A DNA stretch of 64,000 bases. Source: Photorhabdus namnaonensis. Lineage in GTDB: Bacteria; Pseudomonadota; Gammaproteobacteria; Enterobacterales; Enterobacteriaceae. The position numbers were made by a program, and so were the translations under genes. Where the stretch lies: NCBI RefSeq assembly GCF_001684335.1, contig NZ_LOIC01000018.1, forward strand, positions 332,726-396,725, written 5' to 3'. Shown piece by piece: positions 55,847 to 64,000 of the stretch. Position 1 is the stretch's first letter. The number at the start of each line of letters is the position of its first letter. A model generated the notes under the pieces. The model did not search any database. It was not told the origin of the DNA and was given only the letters and a program-made list of their open reading frames with translations.

Positions 55847-55906
55847 ATTTAACAATAAAATGAACCTATAAAATATTCCTTACAACAGGCAAACAAGGAA
55901 TTAATC

Positions 55907-56962
55907 ATGGCAAAGAAAGAATTCGGTGTATTTCTACCCATAGCGAAAGGTGGATGGATTATTTCCAAAAATACACCACCACTCGATGCTTCTTATCAGC
56001 AAAACCGTGAAGCGGCTATTCTGGCTGATCAAATTGGTTTGGATTTCATCATGTCAATGAGCAAATGGCGTGGCTTTGGTGGTGAAACGGAACATTGGGG
56101 CTGTTCGCTGGAATCCGTTACGATGATGGCAGGTATTGCCGAAGTGACTCATCACGCCCGGCTGATCGCAACTATGCATGCCGGGCTGCATAATCCCGCC
56201 GTGACAGCCAAAATGATTGCGACACTGGATCAAATTAGTCATGGCCGCGCCGGGCTGAATATTGTCTCTGGTTCATTCAAAGACGAATTTGAACAGATGG
56301 GGGAATGGGATAATAATTTAGACCACGATCAACGTTACGCAATGACCGAAGAGTGGACCCAATTGATCAAACGGCTTTGGAGTGAGAAGCAGGTTAATCA
56401 TCAGGGAGATTACTTTAATTTCAAGAATTGTGTTTCTGAGCCTAAACCTGTTTCCGTTCCGCGCCCTTATTTGGTCTGTGCCGGTCAATCAGAATGTGGG
56501 CTACGTTTTAGTGTACGTAACACCGATGTGTGCTTCATTGGTGGTAAAGATGAAGAAGAAACGCGACAAATTAGTCTGATGGCTAAACGTCTTGCAGCCG
56601 AATACAACACAACCACCAAAACCTTTTGTATGTGTACGATTATTTGCGCTGAAACAGATGAAGAAGCTAAAACGCTGGCTGAGTTCTATCGTGATGGCTT
56701 GGATATAGATGCAGTTAAAAGCATGATGCACAGTTTTGGCGTCGATATTGGCGGAAAAAGCAATGCGATGGTTGAAAGATCCCAAAACGCTTTTATGACC
56801 CACACTGCTATCGGCAACCCGGAAACATGTCGTAAACAATTGTCAGATTTACTGCGTGAATGCGAACTGGACGGGGTTATGTTGATCTTCCCTGATTATG
56901 TTAAGGGGTTGACCTCTTTCGGCGAGAAAATATTGCCGCAACTTAGAGCCGAATTTACCTAA
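55907..56962 (+). CDS. Flavin-dependent monooxygenase of the luciferase-like family, RutA-like
   Basis: 351 residues of the bacterial luciferase-like TIM-barrel fold, which use reduced FMN and oxygen. FGVFLPIAKGGWIIS, FIMSMSKWRGFGGETEHW, GLNIVSGSFKDEFEQMG and LVCAGQSECGLRFS correspond to conserved blocks of RutA (pyrimidine oxygenase). The reductase partner is not here and no other rut gene is present. AAGGAATTAATC precedes the ATG. It may oxidise a nucleobase or a related heterocycle imported by the two upstream proteins. Sulfone or alkanesulfonate monooxygenases are alternatives in the same family. Confidence 0.85.
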   Translation: MAKKEFGVFLPIAKGGWIISKNTPPLDASYQQNREAAILADQIGLDFIMSMSKWRGFGGETEHWGCSLESVTMMAGIAEVTHHARLIATMHAGLHNPAVTAKMIATLDQISHGRAGLNIVSGSFKDEFEQMGEWDNNLDHDQRYAMTEEWTQLIKRLWSEKQVNHQGDYFNFKNCVSEPKPVSVPRPYLVCAGQSECGLRFSVRNTDVCFIGGKDEEETRQISLMAKRLAAEYNTTTKTFCMCTIICAETDEEAKTLAEFYRDGLDIDAVKSMMHSFGVDIGGKSNAMVERSQNAFMTHTAIGNPETCRKQLSDLLRECELDGVMLIFPDYVKGLTSFGEKILPQLRAEFT

Positions 56963-56969
56963 ACAACGA

Positions 56970-57092
56970 TATACCCGTTATTTTTCAAGTTTCCTCTTTG
57001 TCGGCTGCACTCACCCCGGTCACATAGTTCGCTATGCGACTGGGGATTCACTCGTTTGCCGTCGCGATGCATCTTGAAATCCATAGGGTATA
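56970..57092. repeat. ERIC element (123 bp)
   Basis: Starts TATACCCGTTATT and ends CATAGGGTATA. It contains the core CACCCCGGTCACATAG and GGGGATTCACTC, and is in the same orientation as the copy at 34324-34450. It lies between the flavin monooxygenase gene and the end of ybbP. Confidence 0.92.
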
Positions 57093-57174
57093 GTAGGCCA
57101 ATAAGCCTGGAATGGGTTCATCACATCTCGACGAGCGATTACCCATTCCCTGAATGTCTGCAAATATCGCCCTT

Positions 57175-59607
57175 TTATCCCTGAACCCGCCGGTGTAATC
57201 CCGTACCCCGTAACAACCGAAGCCCCAACCCACTTCCACACATTGAAAGTAACAAGCTGCTGATTATTGGTAGTAATAGCCACATCTGCCATGCGGGTTG
57301 CCACGGAAAATCAAATACTTTGGTCTGTAATAACCAGAGCGCAACCTCAGCCCCTAATGCCGCAGTAAAACCCGCCATTAATCCAAGCAAAGCGAATTCA
57401 TACCAAAGGGTACGACGCAGTAACGGCTTACTGGCTCCCAAGGTGCGGTAAACCACCAATTCAAGTTGCCGTTGATGCATCCCTACCTGAACCTGCGCCA
57501 ATAGCAGTAATGCGCCGCAGACCATGACCAACCCAACCATAACCTCTAACGCTTTACTAACCTGCTGCAAAATACCCTGAATTTGCTTAATCATCGCGCC
57601 GGTATCAAGCAAGCTCAAGGTTGGAAACTGACGATTAAGATCCGTCAGAAGTCGGCCGTCGCCTTCATAATGGAAACTGGTCAGCCAGGTTTGCTGCTGA
57701 TTCTCCAATGCTTGTTTCGGGAAAATAAAAAAGAAATTTGGCCGCAAACTTTCCCAATCCACCCGTCGAATACTGCTAACGATAGCGCTAAATTGCTGCG
57801 TATCACCACTAAATGTTAGCTTATCGCCGATTTTGATTGCCAAACGTTCAGCAAGTCCCTGCTCAATAGAAACCTCATCCTTCTTTGGCGGCCAGTGACC
57901 TTCCACCAAGGTATTAAACGGAGGCAATTCCTCTTTCCATGTCAGGTTCAACTCCCGCTGCACCGTGTTGCTATCCGATTCTCTGGCCTCTGCCCACGCG
58001 ATAGCTGACTGACCATTAATTTCCGTCAAGCGAGCCAATACCACCGGATAGAATGCCGTAGGTTTAACCTGATACTGAGCCAGCAAATGTTCTACTTGTG
58101 GAATTTGCTGTCCAGTCATATTAATCAGAAAGTAGTTTGGACTGTCCGGCGGCAATTGTTGCTGCCAACGGTCAAGCAAGTCTCCCCGGACCACCAGCAA
58201 CAAAGCAAATAACATAAAGGATAAAGAGAAAGCCGCCAATTGAGCTACGGTCTGAAATGGCTGCCGCAGTAGTCGATTAACCGCCAGACGAAAACTGAGC
58301 TGGCGGAGTTTCAGGTGGCGTAATAACCACAAGCCTCCCCAACCAAACACCGCCAGTAATAGCGCAACCATCACCATGCCAGCCAGTAACGCCCATAGCA
58401 TAGGTTTGGTTCCAACCAACAGACCTAACCCGCTAATGACCACCAATACCGCCAACGGCAGGTAATAGCGAAACGGCCAGATAGGCGCGATAATATCATC
58501 ACGCAGCACCCTTGATGGTTGGGTTGCCATTAACTGTTTGTACGGACGTATTCCCACCAGTAAAGCGATAACCGATAACGCGCCTAACGCCCATATCCAC
58601 GGCCAGAATCCAGCTTGCGGCAACATCTTCGGTAACATGGGCGCCAGAATCTGTACAAGCAGATATTCAAACATCAATCCCAGAAGTGTTCCCACCAACG
58701 CCGCCGCGATAAGTATCACTAGCCATTGACCAAGCACCCATTTACGCAACGCCCAACGTCCGGCCCCCAGTGTTTTTAGCACTGCGATTAAATCATGACG
58801 GCTGCGGCAATAGTGGGTCATTGATACCGCTACCGCGGCGACAGCGAGTAATAACGTCAGCAAAGCCGATAACAACAAGAATTGCTGCGCCCTTTCAATG
58901 GATTTCGCCAGCGCCCCGCTATCCTGTTTCAAGGTATACCAGCGTTGATCAGCTTTAAGTTGGGGATCAATGAGCTGCTGATACTGATAAATCGCTTCTT
59001 TATCGCCAGAAAACATATAACGATAAGTCAGACGGCTACCCGGTTGAATCGCCCCGGTAGATTGAGCATCATCAAGACTGATTAAAATCCGAGGCGCAAT
59101 CTGAAAGGGATTGAAACCACTGTCCGGCTCCTGAATTAATTCTCCACTCACCTTAAGCGTGGTGTCACCCACATCGAGGTTATCACCCACTTTGATTTTC
59201 AACAGTTCAAGTAAACGAGGCGTGACGAGTACCGTGCCTTTTTCCACTTTCAAACCCGGAGGACTGGTTTCCAGCTCACCATATAACGGGTAATGACTAT
59301 CCACGGATTTTACATTAGCAAGTTGCGGAACATCCCCGGCATAAGTCATCGTGGTGAAAGAGAGCTGGCGACTCAACGTTAATCCCAAGCTTTTCGCCTG
59401 TTGTAACCATCCTTCATCTACGGGATAAGCCGCACGCAGGACTAAATCACCCGCCAGAAAATCCCGACTCTGATAATGGACACTTTGATCAATGCGATCA
59501 CTGATCCTTCCCAGTGCCAACACACAAGCCACCGCCAGCGTAAGCGATAACCAGACAATCAATAAAGAAGGGGTGCGCCATTCGCGCCAAAACCAACGCC
59601 AAATCAT
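57175..59607 (-). CDS. ybbP: ABC transporter permease YbbP
   Basis: 810 residues (804 in E. coli). A large MacB/FtsX-type permease with ten predicted membrane segments and two duplicated halves. An N-terminal membrane helix is followed by a periplasmic domain and a first FtsX domain at about 250-430; a second periplasmic domain and a C-terminal FtsX domain at about 690-800 come after. It pairs with the ATPase YbbA and may act on lipids or in stress defence. It overlaps ybbA by four bases. The C-terminal end RLLRGTGLHRR fits the family, so there is no truncation by the ERIC close by. Confidence 0.93.
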   Translation of the reverse strand: MIWRWFWREWRTPSLLIVWLSLTLAVACVLALGRISDRIDQSVHYQSRDFLAGDLVLRAAYPVDEGWLQQAKSLGLTLSRQLSFTTMTYAGDVPQLANVKSVDSHYPLYGELETSPPGLKVEKGTVLVTPRLLELLKIKVGDNLDVGDTTLKVSGELIQEPDSGFNPFQIAPRILISLDDAQSTGAIQPGSRLTYRYMFSGDKEAIYQYQQLIDPQLKADQRWYTLKQDSGALAKSIERAQQFLLLSALLTLLLAVAAVAVSMTHYCRSRHDLIAVLKTLGAGRWALRKWVLGQWLVILIAAALVGTLLGLMFEYLLVQILAPMLPKMLPQAGFWPWIWALGALSVIALLVGIRPYKQLMATQPSRVLRDDIIAPIWPFRYYLPLAVLVVISGLGLLVGTKPMLWALLAGMVMVALLLAVFGWGGLWLLRHLKLRQLSFRLAVNRLLRQPFQTVAQLAAFSLSFMLFALLLVVRGDLLDRWQQQLPPDSPNYFLINMTGQQIPQVEHLLAQYQVKPTAFYPVVLARLTEINGQSAIAWAEARESDSNTVQRELNLTWKEELPPFNTLVEGHWPPKKDEVSIEQGLAERLAIKIGDKLTFSGDTQQFSAIVSSIRRVDWESLRPNFFFIFPKQALENQQQTWLTSFHYEGDGRLLTDLNRQFPTLSLLDTGAMIKQIQGILQQVSKALEVMVGLVMVCGALLLLAQVQVGMHQRQLELVVYRTLGASKPLLRRTLWYEFALLGLMAGFTAALGAEVALWLLQTKVFDFPWQPAWQMWLLLPIISSLLLSMCGSGLGLRLLRGTGLHRRVQG

Positions 59608-60290
59608 CTTTCTTCCCTCAATTTGCCATTAACTAACCGCAAACAACGTTGACAGCGGGCAGCAAGCTGGCTGTCATGCGTCACCAGAATTAATGTTGTG
59701 GCGTAATCACGATTAAGAGAAAACAGTAAATCAGCAATCCGATCACCGGTTTGCCGATCCAGATTACCTGTCGGCTCATCAGCAAACAGAATTTTAGGTT
59801 GGCTGCTGAATGCCCGCGCCAATGCCACCCTCTGTTGTTCACCACCAGAAAGTTGTGCCGGCATATGTTTCAAACGTTTTCCCAATCCCAATTGTTCCAG
59901 CAATTCAACCGCCTGCTTCCTGCTATTGTGTTCAGATTCACCACGCAATAAAGCAGGAAGCTGGACATTTTCTAATGCGTTTAACGTCGGTATTAACATA
60001 AATGACTGAAAGACAAAACCGACATTTTCAGCCCGCAGTTGCGCCCGCTGTTCTTCATTCATCTGGCTTAAATTATTCCCTAGCAGCCGAACCTCCCCGC
60101 CACTGCCATCATCTAACCCGGCAATAATGCCAAGCAATGTGGATTTACCCGAACCCGATTCTCCCACTAAAGCGATAGTCTGTGCCGACTCGACAACTAA
60201 CTCGACTCCCTGCAATATAGTGATCTTATTTTCTCCCTGACCAACGTGCTTACTAAGATGCTGAACTTCAAGAATACTCCCCGTTACCAT
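59604..60290 (-). CDS. ybbA: ABC transporter ATPase YbbA
   Basis: 228-residue LolD-like ATPase. Walker A GESGSGKST, signature LSGGEQQRVALARA, Walker B ILFADEPTGNLD and the switch histidine in LVTHD are intact. It is the energy partner of YbbP. Its start overlaps the 5' end of the divergent tesA gene, as in E. coli. Confidence 0.95.
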   Translation of the reverse strand: MVTGSILEVQHLSKHVGQGENKITILQGVELVVESAQTIALVGESGSGKSTLLGIIAGLDDGSGGEVRLLGNNLSQMNEEQRAQLRAENVGFVFQSFMLIPTLNALENVQLPALLRGESEHNSRKQAVELLEQLGLGKRLKHMPAQLSGGEQQRVALARAFSSQPKILFADEPTGNLDRQTGDRIADLLFSLNRDYATTLILVTHDSQLAARCQRCLRLVNGKLREER

Positions 60291-60893
60291 TTACTTTTCC
60301 TTTTATTAGTGATGCTATTTAGCGCCAGAGCGACTGCGGCTGATACCCTTCTGATTCTCGGTGATAGCCTTAGTGCCGGTTACCATCTGCCTGTTGAGCA
60401 GTCATGGCCTGCTTTGATGGAAAAAAAGTGGCGGAAATCCGGTAATAAAATCACGGTCATCAACGGTAGCATCAGCGGTAATACCGCAGCTCAAGGTCTT
60501 GAGCGGCTACCTGAACTACTTAAACAACATAAACCCCGTTGGGTACTGATAGAACTGGGCGCCAATGATGGACTACGCGGTTTTCCTCCACAACAAACAG
60601 AGCAAGATCTGCAACAAATCATTACTTTAGTGAAACAAGCCAATATTCAGCCTTTATTGATGCAGATCCGTCTGCCGCCAAACTATGGGCGCCGTTATAC
60701 CGAATCTTTCGCCAAGATTTATCCCAAATTGGCAGAACACAATCAAATCCCCCTACTCCCGTTTTATATGGAGCAAGTCGCTATTAAACCGGAGTGGGTG
60801 CAACAAGATGGATTACATCCTAATCTAGCAGCCCAACCATTTATCGCCGACTGGATGTCTGACACACTATCAGCACATCTTAATTATTCTTAA
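60258..60893 (+). CDS. tesA: Acyl-CoA thioesterase I / lysophospholipase L1
   Basis: A periplasmic SGNH hydrolase also known as protease I or ApeA. It has 211 residues with a signal peptide ending ATAA, then the GDSL motif ILGDSLSAGY (nucleophile Ser), ELGANDG (Asn) and the catalytic DGLHPN (Asp, His). The start is uncertain: a GTG four codons earlier (60246) is in frame, and neither has a strong ribosome site. It overlaps divergent ybbA. Confidence 0.94.
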   Translation: MLNFKNTPRYHLLFLLLVMLFSARATAADTLLILGDSLSAGYHLPVEQSWPALMEKKWRKSGNKITVINGSISGNTAAQGLERLPELLKQHKPRWVLIELGANDGLRGFPPQQTEQDLQQIITLVKQANIQPLLMQIRLPPNYGRRYTESFAKIYPKLAEHNQIPLLPFYMEQVAIKPEWVQQDGLHPNLAAQPFIADWMSDTLSAHLNYS

Positions 60894-60943
60894 GTAGTAA
60901 ACTATTAGTTTCAACAAATTGATGTCTATAAGCAGGTAAAGTT

Positions 60944-61729
60944 ATGCAAAAGTCCGTTCTTATCACCGGCTGTTCCAGTGGAATTGGTCTGGTGGCGGCC
61001 AAAACACTACATCAGCGGGGCTATAGAGTATTAGCAGCCTGCCGGAAACCCGCGGATTTACAACATATGCGCGAGTTAGGACTGGAACCTATCCAATTGG
61101 ATCTTGATGACAAAATGAGTGTTGAACGCGCCGCCGCCGAGGTCATCAGGCTCACCAATGGCCGTCTTTACGGGCTGTTTAATAACGGCGGCTTTGGTAT
61201 TTACGGCCCATTAAATACGATCAGTCGTGAACAACTGGAACAGCAATTTTCTACTAATCTATTTGGTACACATCAACTTACCTGCTTATTACTTCCAGCC
61301 ATGCAACTTCATGGTGAAGGCCGTATTATCCAAACCAGTTCAGTGATGGGATTGATTTCAACCCCAGGCCGCGGTGCTTACTCCGCCAGTAAATATGCCT
61401 TGGAAGCCTGGTCAGACGCGTTAAGAATGGAATTAGCCGGAACCGGAATTAAAGCTTGTCTGATTGTTCCTGGCCCGATAAAAACACGTTTCGCAGAAAA
61501 CGTCAATCAAACGCAAAGCGATAAACCTGTCAGAAACCCCAGAATCGCCCGGCATTTTACCCTAACCCCCGAAGCCGTTGTGCGCAAACTGATTCATGCT
61601 CTGGAAAGTCCGAATCCCAAATTACGCTATCCGGTGACTTGGATAACCCACGCAGTCACTATTATGCGTCGAATTTTGCCAGGAAGAGTCATGGATAAAA
61701 TACTGAGTAAGCAGAGTGGTACAACTTGA
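60944..61729 (+). CDS. ybbO: Short-chain dehydrogenase/reductase YbbO
   Basis: 261 residues. NADP-binding GCSSGIG near the N-terminus and the catalytic Ser plus YSASK (Tyr, Lys) are kept. E. coli YbbO reduces long-chain aldehydes. It follows tesA after 50 bases, the same order as in E. coli. Confidence 0.94.
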   Translation: MQKSVLITGCSSGIGLVAAKTLHQRGYRVLAACRKPADLQHMRELGLEPIQLDLDDKMSVERAAAEVIRLTNGRLYGLFNNGGFGIYGPLNTISREQLEQQFSTNLFGTHQLTCLLLPAMQLHGEGRIIQTSSVMGLISTPGRGAYSASKYALEAWSDALRMELAGTGIKACLIVPGPIKTRFAENVNQTQSDKPVRNPRIARHFTLTPEAVVRKLIHALESPNPKLRYPVTWITHAVTIMRRILPGRVMDKILSKQSGTT

Positions 61730-61797
61730 AAGTTAAGAAAATAACCTCAATCTATTTAATCATACCCTGCGACAACCAAATTTAAGAGACTAATTAT

Positions 61798-62655
61798 ATG
61801 TTACCAACTTCTACTGGAATTAATGTTAACGAAAGCAATCTACATCAAACCGTTGAACAGTCTATGACTGTGCCTGTTTTATTTTATTTTTGGTCTGAAC
61901 GTAGCTCTCATTGTCAAGAATTAGGCGTAATACTGGATAAACTGGCAGCAGAATATGCAAATCAATTCATATTGGCAAAAGTGGATTGCGATAAAGAGCA
62001 AATGGTCGCCGCGCAGTTTGGCTTACGAGCCATTCCTACGGTTTATATTATGCGACAAGGCCAACCGGTAGATGGTTTTCAGGGGCCACAACCTGAAATA
62101 GCTATCAGAGAGATGCTTGCCCGCGTATTACCCAAGCCGGAAGAGTTGAAAGTCGCTCAGGCAGAGGAACTTATCGCAGCGGGAAAACATCAGGAAGCGC
62201 TACCACTACTGAAAGAAGCCTGGCAATTAGCCCCCAAAAACAGTGAAATCGCACTTATGTTGACCGAAGTGCAAATTATGCTCAATAATATAGCAGAGGC
62301 CGAGGAAATTCTGAGTCTTATTCCATTACAGGACCAAGATACTCATTATCACAGTTTACTGGCTCAAATTGAGTTACAAAAGCAAGCGGCGGATACACCA
62401 GAGATCCAACAATTGCAGCAAGAATTCGCCATTCAACCAGAAAATGCAGAGCTGGCTGTTAAGCTCTCGCTGAAACTGCACGAAGTTAGTCGTAATGAAG
62501 AAGCGCTGGAATTATTACTTAGCTTCCTGAAAAAGGACCTTTCCGCTGCCAATGGCGCAGTACGGAAAACAATGATGGATATTATGTCTGCAATGGGGAC
62601 CAGTAACACCCTGGCTTCAAAATACCGTCGCCAGGTCTATTCACTGCTTTACTGA
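61798..62655 (+). CDS. ybbN: Co-chaperone YbbN (CnoX), thioredoxin-like
   Basis: 285 residues: an N-terminal thioredoxin fold followed by tetratricopeptide-like repeats (about 130-280). The redox CXXC is replaced by SSHC in [10 protein letters not shown], as in E. coli YbbN (SQHC), so it is a chlorine-activated holdase working with GroEL and DnaK, not a reductase. No mutation outside the family pattern was noticed. Confidence 0.95.
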   Translation: MLPTSTGINVNESNLHQTVEQSMTVPVLFYFWSERSSHCQELGVILDKLAAEYANQFILAKVDCDKEQMVAAQFGLRAIPTVYIMRQGQPVDGFQGPQPEIAIREMLARVLPKPEELKVAQAEELIAAGKHQEALPLLKEAWQLAPKNSEIALMLTEVQIMLNNIAEAEEILSLIPLQDQDTHYHSLLAQIELQKQAADTPEIQQLQQEFAIQPENAELAVKLSLKLHEVSRNEEALELLLSFLKKDLSAANGAVRKTMMDIMSAMGTSNTLASKYRRQVYSLLY

Positions 62656-62679
62656 TTTATTTAATTGTAAGGAATTGCT

Positions 62680-63600
62680 ATGGATTTATTCGCTTTTGGT
62701 GCCGTACCCATTCTGATCTTTATTGCGGTGGTTATTGTCTTTACTTGTGTAAAAACAGTGCCACAAGGCTATCAATGGACGGTAGAACGCTTCGGTCGTT
62801 ATACCCGGACTTTATTACCGGGTTTGCATATTATCGTCCCTTTTATCGATCGCATTGGCCGTAAAATTAATATGATGGAACAAGTGTTGGATATTCCTTC
62901 ACAAGAGGTGATTTCCCGCGATAACGCTAATGTTACCATTGATGCGGTCTGCTTCATTCAGGTTGTCGATCCTGTTCGAGCGGCTTATGAAGTCAGTAAC
63001 CTTGAACTCTCCATTATCAATCTGACGATGACCAACTTCCGTACCGTTTTGGGTTCAATGGAGCTGGATGAAATGCTGTCACAGCGTGATTCTATCAACA
63101 GCCGTCTATTGCATATTGTTGATGAAGCCACTAACCCGTGGGGAGTAAAAATTACCCGTATTGAAATCCGTGATGTGCGTCCACCCAAAGAGTTGATCTC
63201 CGCCATGAACGCCCAAATGAAAGCAGAACGTACAAAACGTGCTGATATTTTGGAAGCGGAAGGTATCCGTCAGGCGGCTATTCTGAAAGCAGAAGGAGAA
63301 AAACAGTCTCAAATTCTGAAAGCGGAAGGGGAACGTCAATCGGCATTTCTCCAGGCAGAAGCACGTGAACGCGCCGCCGAAGCGGAAGCTCGCGCAACTA
63401 AAATGGTGTCCGATGCGATTGCTGACGGTAACATGCAAGCAATTAACTACTTTGTTGCCCAAAAATATACGGACGCACTGACCAGTATCGGCGCCTCCGA
63501 TAACAGCAAAGTCATTATGATGCCTCTGGAAGCGAGCAATCTAATGGGTGCGATTGGCGGTATTACTGAACTGATTGGCGAAAGCAAAAAAGGTAAGTAA
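62680..63600 (+). CDS. qmcA: SPFH-domain membrane protein QmcA
   Basis: 306 residues (E. coli YbbK/QmcA 305). One N-terminal membrane helix (about 8-25) is followed by the stomatin/prohibitin domain ([39 protein letters not shown]) and a long KAEG/EAR coiled coil at about 180-240. It forms ring-like membrane assemblies together with the NfeD protein YbbJ, and perhaps interacts with FtsH. Confidence 0.96.
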   Translation: MDLFAFGAVPILIFIAVVIVFTCVKTVPQGYQWTVERFGRYTRTLLPGLHIIVPFIDRIGRKINMMEQVLDIPSQEVISRDNANVTIDAVCFIQVVDPVRAAYEVSNLELSIINLTMTNFRTVLGSMELDEMLSQRDSINSRLLHIVDEATNPWGVKITRIEIRDVRPPKELISAMNAQMKAERTKRADILEAEGIRQAAILKAEGEKQSQILKAEGERQSAFLQAEARERAAEAEARATKMVSDAIADGNMQAINYFVAQKYTDALTSIGASDNSKVIMMPLEASNLMGAIGGITELIGESKKGK

Positions 63601-63602
63601 TC

Positions 63603-64000
63603 ATGATTGAACAGATTGCGGCTCAAACACCCTGGCTCTGGTTCTCTTTTGGCGGCTTACTGTTAATCGCAGAGCTTCTTGGAACCGGCGGCTATCTGTT
63701 ATGGACGGGGATAGCCGCTATCGTTGTTGCGTTTGTCACCTGGCTGCTGCCAGGAATGAGCTGGGAATGGCAAGGCGTTCTGTTTGCCACTCTGACGCTG
63801 CTTTCCGCAATATTATGGCGCTACTGGTTACGTCGCCGCCCCTCAAAAGGCAGCGATAACCTAAACCAGAAAGACCACCAACTTATCGGTATCCGGGCCA
63901 AACTAGCTACAGACACTGAAAATGGTTACAGCCGGATCAAACTGGCTGATGGAAGCTGGCGGGTTCACTGTGGCAGTGAACTACCCGCCAATACCGAAGT
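63603..64000 (+). CDS. ybbJ: NfeD-like membrane protein YbbJ (partial, runs off the window)
   Basis: From ATG 63603 the frame stays open to the edge (132 codons visible). It starts with MIEQIAAQTPWLWFSFGG and has three hydrophobic segments by about residue 80. An OB-fold begins with IGIRAKLATDTENGYSRIKLADGSWRVH (in parts), the usual NfeD type C-terminal domain. It begins two bases after the qmcA stop, as expected for the qmcA-ybbJ pair. The full length in E. coli is about 151, so about 20 residues are missing. Confidence 0.93.
   Translation, partial: MIEQIAAQTPWLWFSFGGLLLIAELLGTGGYLLWTGIAAIVVAFVTWLLPGMSWEWQGVLFATLTLLSAILWRYWLRRRPSKGSDNLNQKDHQLIGIRAKLATDTENGYSRIKLADGSWRVHCGSELPANTE

Noticed and set aside
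56970..57304. ERIC and minus-strand frames suggesting a truncated ybbP end
   Set aside because: The YbbP frame ends normally at 57175 with the expected C-terminal sequence; the ERIC lies outside the gene and the other frames are shadows.
1..64000. CRISPR arrays, tRNA or rRNA genes and intact insertion sequences
   Set aside because: Looked for in all larger gaps; no regularly spaced repeats, cloverleaf-type sequences or transposase frames were recognised.

Overview
The window comes from a Gram-negative enterobacterium, most probably a Photorhabdus of the P. luminescens/laumondii group. This is recognition rather than a search. It rests on a complete Ysc/Psc-type type III secretion (T3SS) locus next to an insect-toxin-like gene, on ERIC repeats in AT-rich DNA, and on the core order cysS-ppiB-lpxH-purE-purK and ybbP-ybbA-tesA-ybbO-ybbN-qmcA-ybbJ known from Enterobacterales.

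Positions 1-6.3 kb are accessory. They hold the start of a capsule/exopolysaccharide export operon (wza, wzb, leaving the window to the left), a VOC-fold protein, an orphan lysis cassette (holin, endolysin-like protein, Rz with embedded Rz1) without other phage genes, and a lone family 2 glycosyltransferase.

Positions 6.3-33.0 kb are the T3SS locus, in four or five transcription units. Leftward: lopN-tyeA-sycN-yscX-yscY-lcrD-lcrR, then lcrG-lcrV-lcrH-lopB-lopD (translocon), then exsC-exsE-exsB (regulatory cascade and pilotin). Rightward: yscN-O-P-Q-R-S-T-U, then exsA, then exsD-yscB-C-D-E-F-G-H-I-J-K-L. I read five ExsA-type promoters (before exsC, lcrG, lopN, yscN and exsD), each with an A-tract/GnC box, a TGnnA box and a -10 hexamer 21-22 bp further on. 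The exsCEB block and exsA lie about 16 kb apart and point in opposite directions, whereas in Pseudomonas they are contiguous.

Positions 33-46.9 kb are AT-rich accessory DNA. They hold a cold-shock gene, a tandem duplication carrying one intact and one dead copy of a small cysteine-rich exported protein (an ERIC sits in front of the dead copy), and two diverged paralogous beta-rich proteins with matching promoters. They also hold an unknown 151-residue protein, a collapsed atoC relic in front of atoD-atoA, a solitary tail fibre with an internal 276-bp duplication, and a two-domain Cry/PirB-like toxin gene.

Positions 46.9-64 kb are mostly housekeeping: cysS, ppiB, lpxH, purE-purK and the ybb cluster. 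Interspersed are an orphan RelB/DinJ-type antitoxin, a divergent riboflavin-synthase-like gene, and a probable uptake/oxidation operon (Tsx-like channel, MFS carrier, RutA-like flavin monooxygenase). No tRNA, rRNA, CRISPR array or intact insertion sequence was seen.
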